DNA of 38,280 nucleotides from the NCBI GenBank assembly GCA_024103175.1, contig JAGFJE010000437.1, positions 1-38,280 of the forward strand, read 5' to 3'. Both the position numbers and the translations under genes were made by a program. Within the stretch, counting starts at the first letter, position 1; each line of letters opens with the position of its first letter. Positions 24,484-33,527 of the stretch are shown one piece after another. Origin of the DNA: Phaeodactylibacter sp. (GTDB taxonomy: Bacteria > Bacteroidota > Bacteroidia > Chitinophagales > Saprospiraceae). Below the pieces are notes generated by a model. The model had not been told where the DNA came from. It made no database searches and saw nothing but the letters and a program-made list of their open reading frames with translations.

Positions 24484-24526
24484 AGGAAAGGAATGAATGA
24501 ATGAAGGAAGGAAGGAATGAGTGAAT
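24484..24526. repeat. GAAT/GAAG microsatellite
   Basis: A run of tetranucleotide units (GAAT and GAAG variants, such as GAATGAATGAATGAAGGAAG) starts right after the stop codon of the tocopherol cyclase-like gene. Such runs are prone to slippage. Confidence 0.85.
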
Positions 24527-24677
24527 GCTGCCGGCTTTCCGTATCACAATTTCAGTTATTGGTATAATTCGGCAGCAGCGTTCATCTATAAACCATTATC
24601 TTTGTGGGAAGAGGAAAGCCCGGCAGGGGGGGCGTACGACTGGTCGAAAGCCAGCATTAGTAGTTAAAAGACTTATT

Positions 24678-25064
24678 ATGAAAAATCCATTCAAACCGTA
24701 TATCCAACAGTTTTCCGAAAATAAATTCTGGAAAAAGATCTCCCATTTTGCGCATCAGGCAGGCATCAAAACAGTTTATGCCGCGTTATTGCTATTCTAC
24801 GCCTATCGCCGCAAAGAGACGCCCACCTGGGCCAAAAGCATCGTACTGGGCACCCTGGGCTACCTCATCTCTCCCTTCGACGCCCTGCCCGACCTCACCC
24901 CCATTATCGGGTATACCGACGACCTCGGCGTGCTTTCCTTTGGGCTGGTCACCATCGCCTGTTACATCAACGAGGGCGTGCGCACCAGCGCCCGGGAGCA
25001 ATTGAAAAAGTGGTTCAAAGACTATGAGGAAGAAGACCTGCAGGAGGTCGACGCGAAACTGTAG
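24678..25064 (+). CDS. YkvA-like DUF1232 membrane protein
   Basis: 128 residues. I chose the start at 24678 (MKNPFKPYIQQF); the frame is open further upstream but those residues look random. The DUF1232 core is visible around residues 55-90: a hydrophobic helix (KSIVLGTLGYLISPFDALPD) followed by LTPIIGYTDDLGVLSFGLVTIACYI. The LISPFDALPD and DD motifs are the family hallmarks. A basic N-terminal helix region (KFWKKISHFAHQAG) and an acidic C-terminus flank it. These small membrane proteins are widespread; their role is not known. Confidence 0.9.
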   Translation: MKNPFKPYIQQFSENKFWKKISHFAHQAGIKTVYAALLLFYAYRRKETPTWAKSIVLGTLGYLISPFDALPDLTPIIGYTDDLGVLSFGLVTIACYINEGVRTSAREQLKKWFKDYEEEDLQEVDAKL

Positions 25065-25366
25065 GCGGTATTCGTTCTCAGTTGCCTGTCGTATGTTGGT
25101 CGTACGACGAACAACCCTCACCACCCAGCAACAGGCAACGGTTCCTCTCCCAGCGCCATGTTAAAATCATTCCAAATTAGCGCAAACGCTTTTATGGTTA
25201 TTTGTTTTTTTGCAACTTTGACTCAAAGCTGTTGATACTCCATACAATCCCAAAAGCTTCTTTAAAATGCCCGGCCTCAACGAGGTAATTGCAACGGGAT
25301 CTCCCTTCTTACCCTGCCAAATGCCAAAGAATTCAAGGTTTTGAGTAAAATGAAAATCATTTTCCC
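25065..25366. other. Intergenic region with inverted repeats before the aminopeptidase gene
   Basis: 302 bases. The first part holds the repeat described at 25081-25139. The second part has AGCGCAAACGCT (25180-25191), a small palindrome, and a T-rich stretch with CAACTTTG (near 25212), a partial match to a -7 element. No gene is seen. Confidence 0.45.
25081..25139. repeat. Inverted repeat with internal palindrome and CAAC words
   Basis: GTTGCCTGT (25081-25089) is mirrored by ACAGGCAAC (25131-25139). Inside, GTTG and CAAC flank the perfect palindrome GTCGTACGAC (25099-25108). It follows the DUF1232 gene by 16 bases and may be its transcript end, though no T-run is present. The CAAC-rich text resembles that at 717-782. 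Confidence 0.5.
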
Positions 25367-26674
25367 ATGAGATACGATGCTATCGACCCAAGCTTGTTTC
25401 AACTGAACCGCAAGCGCTTCATGCGCAAAATGCAACCCGACTCCATTGCTATCTTCCAGTCTAATGACCTGATGCCGCGCAGTGGAGATACCTTCTTCCC
25501 TTTCCGGCAGAATTCCGGCCTGTTCTACCTCTCCGGCCTCGGACAGGCAGAAACGGTACTCATCCTCTTTCCCGACTGCATCAAGGAAGGTTTCCATGAA
25601 CTGGCGTTCATCCAACGGACGGATGAACACACCGCCATCTGGGAAGGGCAGAAATATACCAAGGAGGAAGCCAGCAAAATATCCGGCATAGAAAAGATCT
25701 ACTGGCTGGATGAAATGGACAAGATCCTGCACGAACTCATCCTGCTGTCCAAACGCATCTATCTCAACCTCAACGAACACGACCGCTTCCAGTCGGAAGT
25801 GCTGACCCGGGACACCCGTTTCGCCAGGCAGCTCATGGAGCGTTATCCCCTGCACAAATACCACCGCTCCCAGCCCATCCTCAAGAAGCTGGCCATGGTA
25901 AAGTCTCCGATGGAAGTAGACCTCATCCAGCGCTCGGTCGACATTACCGGCAACGCTTTCCAGCGCGTGCTGAAAAAAACCCGGCCGGGGGTGATGGAAT
26001 ATGAGATCGAAGCGGAGATCATCCACGAGTTCATCCGCAATGGCGCCAACGGACATGCCTATGAACCGATCGTCGCCAGCGGAAAAAACACCTGCGTCCT
26101 CCACTATGTCGCCAACAACCAGCCCTGCAAAGAGGGAGACCTCCTGCTGCTCGATTTCGGAGCCGAGTACGCCAACTACGCTGCCGACCTGAGCCGGACA
26201 ATCCCGGTCAACGGACAGTTCTCCACCCGGCAGCGAAAAGTCTATGAAGCGGTGCTGCATGTCCTGAAAGGCGCCCGCCAGATGCTCGTACCGGGTGTTA
26301 CCATTGAAGAATACCATAAGGAAGTCGGCAAAATGGTGGAAAGTGAACTGCTGAAACTCAAATTGCTCGACAAAACCGACATCAAGAACCAGGACGAGAA
26401 GCACCCGGCCTACAAGAAATATTTCATGCACGGCACTTCTCACCACCTTGGCCTGGATGTGCACGACCTGTCCAACCGCTACGACCCCATTCAGGCTGGC
26501 ATGGTATTTACCTGCGAACCGGGCATTTACATCCGTGAGGAAGGGCTGGGCGTGCGCCTGGAAAACGATATCCTCGTCACCGACCACGGCCCGGTCGACC
26601 TGATGGAGAATATCCCCATCGAAGCGGAGGCCATCGAGGAAGTGATGAACGCGGAAGTGCTGGCGCAGGGGTAG
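25367..26674 (+). CDS. Xaa-Pro aminopeptidase (aminopeptidase P, M24B)
   Basis: The 435-residue cytoplasmic metallopeptidase removes the N-terminal residue from peptides with proline in position two. The N-terminal creatinase-like domain (residues about 1-175) includes FPFRQNSGLFYLSGL. The C-terminal pita-bread domain keeps all five metal ligands: Asp in LLDFGAEY (about 262), Asp in ADLSRT (about 272), His in GTSHHLGLDVHD (about 361), Glu in CEPGIYI (about 384) and Glu in VRLENDILV (about 399). Two Mn or similar ions are expected. Nothing is missing. A terminator shared with the convergent CHRD gene follows. Confidence 0.95.
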   Translation: MRYDAIDPSLFQLNRKRFMRKMQPDSIAIFQSNDLMPRSGDTFFPFRQNSGLFYLSGLGQAETVLILFPDCIKEGFHELAFIQRTDEHTAIWEGQKYTKEEASKISGIEKIYWLDEMDKILHELILLSKRIYLNLNEHDRFQSEVLTRDTRFARQLMERYPLHKYHRSQPILKKLAMVKSPMEVDLIQRSVDITGNAFQRVLKKTRPGVMEYEIEAEIIHEFIRNGANGHAYEPIVASGKNTCVLHYVANNQPCKEGDLLLLDFGAEYANYAADLSRTIPVNGQFSTRQRKVYEAVLHVLKGARQMLVPGVTIEEYHKEVGKMVESELLKLKLLDKTDIKNQDEKHPAYKKYFMHGTSHHLGLDVHDLSNRYDPIQAGMVFTCEPGIYIREEGLGVRLENDILVTDHGPVDLMENIPIEAEAIEEVMNAEVLAQG

Positions 26675-26675
26675 G

Positions 26676-26734
26676 TGGGTTGATTGGGTTGCCCGTCCTC
26701 GTTGCCTCGGCCGGGTGAAATTGGGTTGATTGGG
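26676..26734. repeat. 13-bp direct repeat TGGGTTGATTGGG
   Basis: TGGGTTGATTGGG occurs at 26676-26688 and again at 26722-26734, starting two bases after the aminopeptidase stop codon. Confidence 0.7.
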
Positions 26735-26751
26735 CCTCCGCAGCACAAAAG

Positions 26752-26781
26752 AGCCCCGGCGGAAGTGATCCCGCCAGGGCT
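26752..26781. terminator. Hairpin terminator between convergent genes
   Basis: AGCCCCGGCGG (26752-26762) pairs with CCGCCAGGGCT (26771-26781; one mismatch) around an 8-base loop. It lies between the end of the aminopeptidase gene (plus) and that of the CHRD gene (minus). Confidence 0.6.
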
Positions 26782-26821
26782 GTTTGAATGGAGGTTTCAA
26801 AATATCTACTGCAACTCGTCC

Positions 26822-29800
26822 TCACTTCACAATGACCGGTTGCGTCCCGATCAGTTGGTTGCCAATAACCAATTGCAGATAGTAACTGCCGGCCGGCAAT
26901 TGGCGAACGTCGGCCTGCTCATCAGTAGTGCCCGCAGCCAGCTGCACGGATCGAATATCCAGCACCTGTCCGTTGGCGTTGCGGAGCAGCAGCTGGCCAT
27001 CGTAGGGCTGGCCGCTCTGCAGGCGTATATTGACAACCTCCCGGGCAACCGTGGGGAATACCTTCATCTGCAGGCCCTCCCTGTCCACGGCCTCCGTACC
27101 GGTAACGATGCCTCGGGTAAGCGCCACGCTGGCGCTGGCCCCGGGGGTAGCCACGCTGCCATCGGAAGCCAGGGCGCGGTGGTACAACGTAATGCTTTCG
27201 TTTAAACCGACTCCCGCCTGTTCCAGCAGCATATCTACGACGCCGAAGGTAGTTTCAAACACCTGAAGATCGCCTACGTTCTGGTTCACCAGGGTGTCGC
27301 TGAAGTCGTCCGTTGTGGACAGCTGCCAGATATAGGCCAGGTCGTCGCGGTCAGCGGCCATCTCCCACTGGGCGGCAAAAGGCATGTCCGGGCCCCCTTC
27401 TATGGTGAGCTCAGCTCCGTCGGCCGGAGCGGTAATGGCCGCTTCATCGGAAGGGAAGAAGTTGATCTCGGGCAGCACCTGGCTGCGGATCTCGCCGCCG
27501 CTGTACTCGGTGGTGTGCAGGTTGAAGTAGTAGTTCCCTGACCGCAGGGTGGCCGCCTGTTCTTCCGTCAGTCCAAAGGTGTTGTCGGCGGCGCTGTACG
27601 TGCCGCTCTTCAGATCGATGGACAGCGCCGGGACGAGGGTAATGTCCAGCCCGCCGGTTTCACCGGGGCTGCCGATGTGCAGGTGAGAGCCGCCCGCCAC
27701 CATGGCGTCAAAATCGCCGGTGAGGCCGGAAAAGGCGCCGGTGAGGGTAAGAAGGGTATCGGTAAGCTCCAGCTTCAGCCCGCCGAGGCCATCGGTAGCT
27801 ACCGGCTGCACTGCATTCTGCCCGTTCGCACTGGCGGTAAAATAAGTCCTTGCCAGGGGCAGCAGTTGGCCGCGCACCTCGCCTGAAGGATGGTTTTCGG
27901 TGTGCACGTTTACATAATAACGGCGCATCCGCAGGGTGTCGCCCCAGCCTTCAGTGATGCTGAAACGGTTGTCACCGGCGGTGAAAATGCCATTATCCGG
28001 GTTGAAGCCCAGCAGGGTACTGACTGGCCCGTTCTGGCCGGCGTAGCCAAGGTGGATATGGGCGCCTCCGGCAATGTCGGTGGCTACCGGGCTGCTCAGG
28101 TTCATGACAGAACCTGTACCTATGGCGCTACCACTGTTCACTTCCAGGATCATCATACCACTGGCGTCCGTACGGACGGGCGGTACTTCACTGGCGCCCG
28201 ACAGGGGAGCGACGAAATAGGCTGCCGCCTCGTTAACCAGTTGGGCGCGCAGCTCGCCGGTAGGGTTGTCTTCGGTGTGAATGTTCACGTAAAAGGCCCT
28301 TTCCCTCGCCTGCTGAGCCTGCTCCGGCGTCAGTTCAAAAGTGTTGAGATCGGGGAAAATGCCTCCGCCCAGCATATCGTCGCTGATATTCAGGGACAGT
28401 GGAAAAGCTATACCTCCGGTGGCGCCGGCAAAGCCGGAATGGATATGGCCGCCGCCGCCGATATCGGTGGCTACCGGGCTGCTCAGCCCCATGAAGCTGC
28501 CGATGAGGGCCAGGCGGTTACCGGAAAGTTCAGCCTGAACATTACCGTAGGCGGTAGTGGCTACTTCGGGCACCTCAAAAATACCGGAAAGGACTCCGTT
28601 AAATACCGTCTGGCTTTCCAGCAGCAACTGCCCCCGGATCTCTCCGGAGGGGTTTTCCAGGGAATGGATGTTTACATAAAGCGCTCTGCCCACTAAAAGG
28701 AAGTTTTCCATCGGCCGAAGGACAAAGGTATTGTCTTCCGGTAAGAAGACACCGCTTTGCCCGCCCGGTGCAGTGATGGCTGTCAGCGGAAAAGCAACCC
28801 CGCCATTCTCACCCGGAAACCCAATATGGATATGGGCGCCGCCGCCTACGTCTGTAGCCAGCTCACTCTCCAGGCCGGAAAAGGATCCGGAGACGACCAA
28901 AATGCTGTCATTGTATAATTCGGCAATGACAGCCCCGCCGGCAAAGCTGGTGACTGCCGGCACTTCACCGGCGCCCGACAGGCCGGCCCGGAATACCATC
29001 TGCGGCTGGCCCACCGCCTGCCCCCGCAGCTCTCCGCCAGGATAGCGCGTAGTGTGAATATTGGCGTACAGGCCGCGGTTTTCCAGGGCGGCCCTCAATT
29101 CATCCGTCAGTTCGAAAGTATTGTTGTCCGCACTGAAAACGCCGGACTTCAGATCCGCTTCCACATCTGCCATCAGGGGCAGTTGTATGCCGCCGTTGCG
29201 GCCGGCCGGGCCGGCGTGCAGGTGAGCGCCGCCCGCGACGGAAGCGTCAAAGTCGCCCGATAATCCGGAAAAAGCGCCGGTTACGATGAGTTCACCCCCT
29301 GATACTTCCAGGTTGAGCGCCCCCAGGCCGGGGGATACCACGGCGGGGGCTTCATTACTGCCGAAAAGGCTCATGGTGTACACCTCCTCCGATACCGGCA
29401 GGAGTTGGCCGCGCAGCTCGCCGCCTGGAAAATCTGAAGAATGGATATTGACGTACATTTGTCGGCCACGCAACAAAGCCAACTCTTCATCGCTTAGCGT
29501 AAAGGTGTTTTCCGCCACCTCGAAGGCGCCGCTGAGCGAATCGTCGCTCACTATTGCTGTCAAAGGGTAGACAATGGGGCCGTTCTGGCCTGCGTATCCG
29601 ATGTGCAGATGGGCGCCGCCATTTATTTCTGTAGCCAGTGCACTGGCAAGGCCCTGGAAAGAACCGCTCACCATAAGCTGGTTACCCATCAGAGAGGCGG
29701 AAATATTGCCTTTGGCAGCAGTAGCGATCGGCAACACTTCATTGTGGCCGCTCAGGGTAGCCTCAAAGTTGTCTTCCAGCACCACGCCCCGGGTAATGTT

Positions 29801-32587
29801 GACCGAAGCGGCAGCGCCGGCAGTGGCCACGCTGCCGTCGGAAGCCAGTACGCGGTGGTATATGGTTACCATTCCACCGACATCCACTCCCAGGTTGGCG
29901 AGCAGGCCGTCTATCGTACCGAAATCGGAAACGAAGGTAAGGGCGGCGCCTACATTCTCCTGGAAAACGATATTGTTAAAATCGGCATCGGTGGCCAGCT
30001 GCCAGATATAGGCCAGTTGGTTGTCATCGGTTGCTGGTGTCCATTGGGCGGTAAAAATAGTATTGGACCCACCCTGAAGTATGAGGGCCGCCCCGTCGGG
30101 CGGCAGGGTGATTGCCGCCGTTGAAGAGGGAAAGAAGTTCACTTCCTCCAGGATCTGTCCACGCAGCTCTCCTCCAGGATAGGCGGTAGTATGGATATTG
30201 GCATAATAGCTTCCGGAAAAAAGGCTGGCAGCCTGCTCTTCGGTAAGCGTGAAGGTGTTGTCATCGGAGGGAAAAGCGCCGCTCTTCAGATCCGTTTCCA
30301 CATCGGCAGAAAGAGAAAGAGCCACTCCTCCGTTCGTGCCGGCCGCGCCGAGGTGCAGGTGGGCTCCACCGCCGATACTCGGGTCAAAACTGCCGGCCAG
30401 GCCGTTGAAGGAGCCGGAAACAGTAAGTTCATTGCCCCGAAGCTCAAGTTTAAGCCCCCCGGAAGCCATGGTAGCCGCCGGTTGCACTTCATTCAGCCCG
30501 TTGAGGCTGGTCGTGAAACAGGCGGTGGCTAATGGAAGGATCTGGCCGCGGAGTTCTCCCCCCGGGTTGCCTTCGGTGTGGATATTGACATACAGGCTGC
30601 GATCCCGCAGGACAAGTTCCAGTTCTTCATCGATATCTAAAGTATTGTTGGCAGCCAGGAAGGTTCCGCTCAGGTTATCCGGCTCAGTTGTAGCATTCAG
30701 GGGAAGGCTGATGGCCCCGTTACTGCCGGCCAGCGCATTGTGGATGTGGGCGCCGCCCATAACATTGAAATCGAAAGGGCTGCTCAGCCCGGAAAAACTG
30801 CCTGTTGCTAAGCCCTGCTCGCCGGCAACCTCAATAACCACGGCGCCGGTGGCGTTGGTATTGACGGCCGGGGCCTCACTCGTTCCCGACAGGGAAGCGT
30901 ACACATAGTAGTTGGCCTCCCTGAGCAGTTGTCCCCGTACTTCCCCGTTTGGGTTGTCCAGTGTATGGATATTGACGTAATATTCGCGGTTGGCGATGGC
31001 TTCGGCCTGTTCTCCATCCAGCTCGAACCGGTTGAACGCGGCGTAGAAGGTAGCGCCCGTCATATCCAGGTTGATGTCAGGTTGCAGTGGAAATTCTACC
31101 GGGCCGTTCATTCCAGTAATGCCCAGGTGAAGGTGCGCGCCGCCGCCGATATTGATATCTATGCCGCTGCCCAGGCCATTTACAGAACCGCTTATTTCCA
31201 GGCGGTTGCCCATCAGTTCAGCCTTCACGGCTCCGAAGGCCGGCGATGCCAGAGCAGGTACTTCATGAACGCCGGACAATATGCCGGTAAGTACCAGTTG
31301 GGCTTCCGGCAGCAGTTGCCCGCGCAACTCTCCATTTCCATTTTCGAGGGAATGAATATTGACGTACAACCGGCGTTCAATAGCGGCTTCCACCAGTTCG
31401 CCGTTCAGGGCGAAACCGTTGTTTTCAGCGGGGAAAAAGCCGCCTCGCTGGCCTGCATCTAAAGTAAGGTTCAAGGGGAATGCTACTCCTCCATTGCTAC
31501 CGGCGGGGGCGGTATGAATGTGGGCGCCACCGGCGATATCGGTATTTACCTGGCTTTCCAGGCCGGTGAATGCTCCTGTCAGGAGCAAGGAATCGCCAAT
31601 GGCCTCGGCCTGCACCACTCCGCTGCCGCCGGAAGTCAGTGCCGGCACTTCATTGGCGCCCGACAGGTGAGCCCTGAGGACAACCCGGGCAGCGGCGCTG
31701 GCTACCTGCCCCCGCAGTTCGCCACCAGGGTGGGCGGTGGTGTGGATGTTGGCGTACAACCTGCGCTCCTGCAGAGCGGCAAGTTGTTCCGTTGTTAAAA
31801 TGAAGGTGTTGTCGGCTACAACAAATGCCCCGCTGCGCAGATCAGGAGCAGCAGTAGCATTCAACCCGATGGCAATACCACCGTTCTGGCCGGGCAGCGC
31901 CATATGCAGATGAGCGCCGCCGGCAACAGAAGCGTCAAAATCCCCTTCCAGCCCCGAAAAAGTGCCGGAAAGGGTAAGGGTATCTCCATTGAGTTCCAGG
32001 GCCAGCGCTCCATGTCCTCGGGAATAAAGGGAAGGCACTTCATTGCTGCCCAGCAGGTTGATGAAGTAATAATCATCGGCCTGCGGCAATAACTGCCCGC
32101 GCAATTCCCCGCCGGGATAAGCCGTAGTATGGATGTTAATATAGAGCCGCCTTTCCAGGAGCGCCTGAACCTGTTCGGCGGTAAGCGTAAAGGTATTGGC
32201 CAGGCTTTCGAAGGCGCCGCTGCGCAGATCGACAGACAGGTTTGGCGTCAGGCCGATCTCGATAGGGCCATTCTCACCGGCGTAACCGGAATGGATGTGT
32301 GCGCCGCCTGCTACCGTAGCGTCATAGAGGCCCTCCAGTCCCGAAAAGGTTCCAGATACCTGCAACTGATTCCCATCGAGCACCGCGGTGACCTCTCCAG
32401 AGCCCGGAGATACCACCGGCAGCGCTTCATGGCGGCCTGCCAGATGAGCAGTGAAAACGGCCTGGGCCGACAACAGGGACGGCAGCCATACCAGGGCCAT
32501 CATTAAAAACACTTCCCTGAGCCCGGCAACTTTGGGAATGTCATCAAAAAAGTGGGAAAGCAAAAATAGCGTTCTGAATGATCTCAT
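26822..32587 (-). CDS. Secreted 12x CHRD-domain protein with T9SS type A sorting domain
   Basis: A 1921-residue exported protein. The start at 32587 gives a basic N-terminus before the hydrophobic segment MMALVWLPSLLSAQA; a start at 32503 would leave a short uncharged signal. It contains twelve CHRD domains (about 140 residues each). Each has a GGAH(I/L)H turn, an (N)(I/V/L)H(T/S) strand and a closing GE(L/I/V)RxQ. They lie in two blocks of six, each followed by a similar spacer domain (AQWTPATDDNQLAYIWQLAT in block 1, AQWEMAADRDDLAYIWQLST in block 2). The last ~90 residues are a type A sorting domain (LQMKVFPTVAREVVNI, GQLLLRNANGQVL, LPAGSYYLQL). CHRD domains were first described in chordin; their role in bacteria is not settled. 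It should be attached to the cell surface or released. Confidence 0.93.
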   Translation of the reverse strand: MRSFRTLFLLSHFFDDIPKVAGLREVFLMMALVWLPSLLSAQAVFTAHLAGRHEALPVVSPGSGEVTAVLDGNQLQVSGTFSGLEGLYDATVAGGAHIHSGYAGENGPIEIGLTPNLSVDLRSGAFESLANTFTLTAEQVQALLERRLYINIHTTAYPGGELRGQLLPQADDYYFINLLGSNEVPSLYSRGHGALALELNGDTLTLSGTFSGLEGDFDASVAGGAHLHMALPGQNGGIAIGLNATAAPDLRSGAFVVADNTFILTTEQLAALQERRLYANIHTTAHPGGELRGQVASAAARVVLRAHLSGANEVPALTSGGSGVVQAEAIGDSLLLTGAFTGLESQVNTDIAGGAHIHTAPAGSNGGVAFPLNLTLDAGQRGGFFPAENNGFALNGELVEAAIERRLYVNIHSLENGNGELRGQLLPEAQLVLTGILSGVHEVPALASPAFGAVKAELMGNRLEISGSVNGLGSGIDINIGGGAHLHLGITGMNGPVEFPLQPDINLDMTGATFYAAFNRFELDGEQAEAIANREYYVNIHTLDNPNGEVRGQLLREANYYVYASLSGTSEAPAVNTNATGAVVIEVAGEQGLATGSFSGLSSPFDFNVMGGAHIHNALAGSNGAISLPLNATTEPDNLSGTFLAANNTLDIDEELELVLRDRSLYVNIHTEGNPGGELRGQILPLATACFTTSLNGLNEVQPAATMASGGLKLELRGNELTVSGSFNGLAGSFDPSIGGGAHLHLGAAGTNGGVALSLSADVETDLKSGAFPSDDNTFTLTEEQAASLFSGSYYANIHTTAYPGGELRGQILEEVNFFPSSTAAITLPPDGAALILQGGSNTIFTAQWTPATDDNQLAYIWQLATDADFNNIVFQENVGAALTFVSDFGTIDGLLANLGVDVGGMVTIYHRVLASDGSVATAGAAASVNITRGVVLEDNFEATLSGHNEVLPIATAAKGNISASLMGNQLMVSGSFQGLASALATEINGGAHLHIGYAGQNGPIVYPLTAIVSDDSLSGAFEVAENTFTLSDEELALLRGRQMYVNIHSSDFPGGELRGQLLPVSEEVYTMSLFGSNEAPAVVSPGLGALNLEVSGGELIVTGAFSGLSGDFDASVAGGAHLHAGPAGRNGGIQLPLMADVEADLKSGVFSADNNTFELTDELRAALENRGLYANIHTTRYPGGELRGQAVGQPQMVFRAGLSGAGEVPAVTSFAGGAVIAELYNDSILVVSGSFSGLESELATDVGGGAHIHIGFPGENGGVAFPLTAITAPGGQSGVFLPEDNTFVLRPMENFLLVGRALYVNIHSLENPSGEIRGQLLLESQTVFNGVLSGIFEVPEVATTAYGNVQAELSGNRLALIGSFMGLSSPVATDIGGGGHIHSGFAGATGGIAFPLSLNISDDMLGGGIFPDLNTFELTPEQAQQARERAFYVNIHTEDNPTGELRAQLVNEAAAYFVAPLSGASEVPPVRTDASGMMILEVNSGSAIGTGSVMNLSSPVATDIAGGAHIHLGYAGQNGPVSTLLGFNPDNGIFTAGDNRFSITEGWGDTLRMRRYYVNVHTENHPSGEVRGQLLPLARTYFTASANGQNAVQPVATDGLGGLKLELTDTLLTLTGAFSGLTGDFDAMVAGGSHLHIGSPGETGGLDITLVPALSIDLKSGTYSAADNTFGLTEEQAATLRSGNYYFNLHTTEYSGGEIRSQVLPEINFFPSDEAAITAPADGAELTIEGGPDMPFAAQWEMAADRDDLAYIWQLSTTDDFSDTLVNQNVGDLQVFETTFGVVDMLLEQAGVGLNESITLYHRALASDGSVATPGASASVALTRGIVTGTEAVDREGLQMKVFPTVAREVVNIRLQSGQPYDGQLLLRNANGQVLDIRSVQLAAGTTDEQADVRQLPAGSYYLQLVIGNQLIGTQPVIVK
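27100..29772 (-). repeat. Second [6 x CHRD + spacer] block of the CHRD gene
   Basis: About 890 residues: six CHRD domains ending with the spacer near 27100-27480. Domain by domain it matches the first block in the same order (see 29785-32456). Boundaries are approximate. Confidence 0.75.
29785..32456 (-). repeat. First [6 x CHRD + spacer] block of the CHRD gene
   Basis: About 890 residues, equal in length to the second block. Position-specific words pair the domains: NIHSLEN only in domains 3 and 9, GNRLE/GNRLA in 4 and 10, NGLNEVQP/NGQNAVQP and GGLKLEL only in 6 and 12. Boundaries are approximate. Confidence 0.75.
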
Positions 32588-32912
32588 AAATTACAGTTTT
32601 TTATTTAGTGAGGAATTTCTGGCAATAGCATATCCGTGTCATCCTCTGCCAGTTCACAGAGAATGCTCAGGTTGGTGTTTCCGGTTTGTTTACTTGACAG
32701 GTTTACAGAAGAATTGAAGCGGAGCGCAGATTCCTTCCGTTTTTTAGAAGTACGAAGTTCAGGCAAGCAATGGATTATCAGGCTTGCACTTTTTTTAAAA
32801 AAAGAGTTACATTGACGCTGATCTACTGGCCCTTTAAACGGAAAGGAGATTTCCTTTGTTTACCCCTTTGCATTCTGTGCAGCCAACTCATTCAACCAGA
32901 TTGAATTTCCAT
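32588..32912. other. Divergent regulatory region between CHRD gene and sigma factor gene
   Basis: 325 bases that must hold the promoters of both genes. GCAAGC (32763-32768) and GCTTGC (32782-32787) form a hairpin followed by seven T (32790-32796), a terminator-like structure facing the sigma gene, then seven A. Closer to the sigma gene, GGAAA and TTTCC (about 32840-32855) make a small inverted repeat. No exact Bacteroidota housekeeping promoter was seen for either gene, which would fit control by an alternative sigma factor. No coding frame is supported. Confidence 0.5.
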
Positions 32913-33527
32913 ATGACGGACACCCGCAAAAAACTTCCCCCTCACCAGGATATTCTGCGCTTATTGCAGGAACAGGACCAACGGGCCATTACGTTACTGT
33001 ATGAATATTATTCACCGGCCCTTTACAATATTATCCTTCAGCTGGTCCAGGTAGAAGCGGTAGCGGAGGAAGCCCTGCAGGACGCATTCCTTAAGATCTG
33101 GGAAAAAGCAGAACAATACGACCCCGAAAAAGGCAGGCTGTTCACCTGGATGGCCCGGATCTGCCGGAATACCGCCATTGACACGCTGAGGTCCGGCCAG
33201 TTTAAAAAAGGCAGCAAAACCGGTGCGCTTCCGGATTCCGTAAATAATGATGAGATACTCTCCCAGGAACCTGAAGAAACCGACCCGGGGCTGAGAAAGG
33301 TGGTCAGCAAAATGGATGAGCAAAGCCGGAAGATCATTGACCTCCTGTTCTTTCAGGATTACACCCAAAGCGAAGCCAGCGAATATCTGGGCATCCCCCT
33401 GGGAACGGTTAAATCCAGGTCCAGAAAGGCCATTCAGAGCCTGCGCAACATACTTAAGGACGAGGGGCTCGTTTCATTTTTATTATTTTCACTGATCGAA
33501 ACGCTGAGAATACACCTTGGATATTAA
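32913..33527 (+). CDS. ECF-type RNA polymerase sigma factor
   Basis: A 204-residue sigma-70 family protein of the extracytoplasmic function type. The start at 32913 (MTDTRKKLPPHQD) fits family length; 19 more codons are open upstream from 32856. Region 2 covers about residues 25-95 (ITLLYEYYSPALYNIILQLV, EEALQDAFLKIWEKAEQYDP, LFTWMARICRNTAIDTLRS). Region 4 covers about 135-185 (QSRKIIDLLFFQDYTQSEAS, LGIPLGTVKSRSRKAIQSLR). The stop codon overlaps the start of the anti-sigma gene by 11 bases, indicating translational coupling. The gene is divergent from the CHRD gene, a possible target. Confidence 0.93.
   Translation: MTDTRKKLPPHQDILRLLQEQDQRAITLLYEYYSPALYNIILQLVQVEAVAEEALQDAFLKIWEKAEQYDPEKGRLFTWMARICRNTAIDTLRSGQFKKGSKTGALPDSVNNDEILSQEPEETDPGLRKVVSKMDEQSRKIIDLLFFQDYTQSEASEYLGIPLGTVKSRSRKAIQSLRNILKDEGLVSFLLFSLIETLRIHLGY

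Noticed and set aside
25277..26800. 507-codon minus-strand frame opposite the aminopeptidase gene
   Set aside because: Antisense shadow; the plus strand carries all five metal ligands of M24B peptidases.
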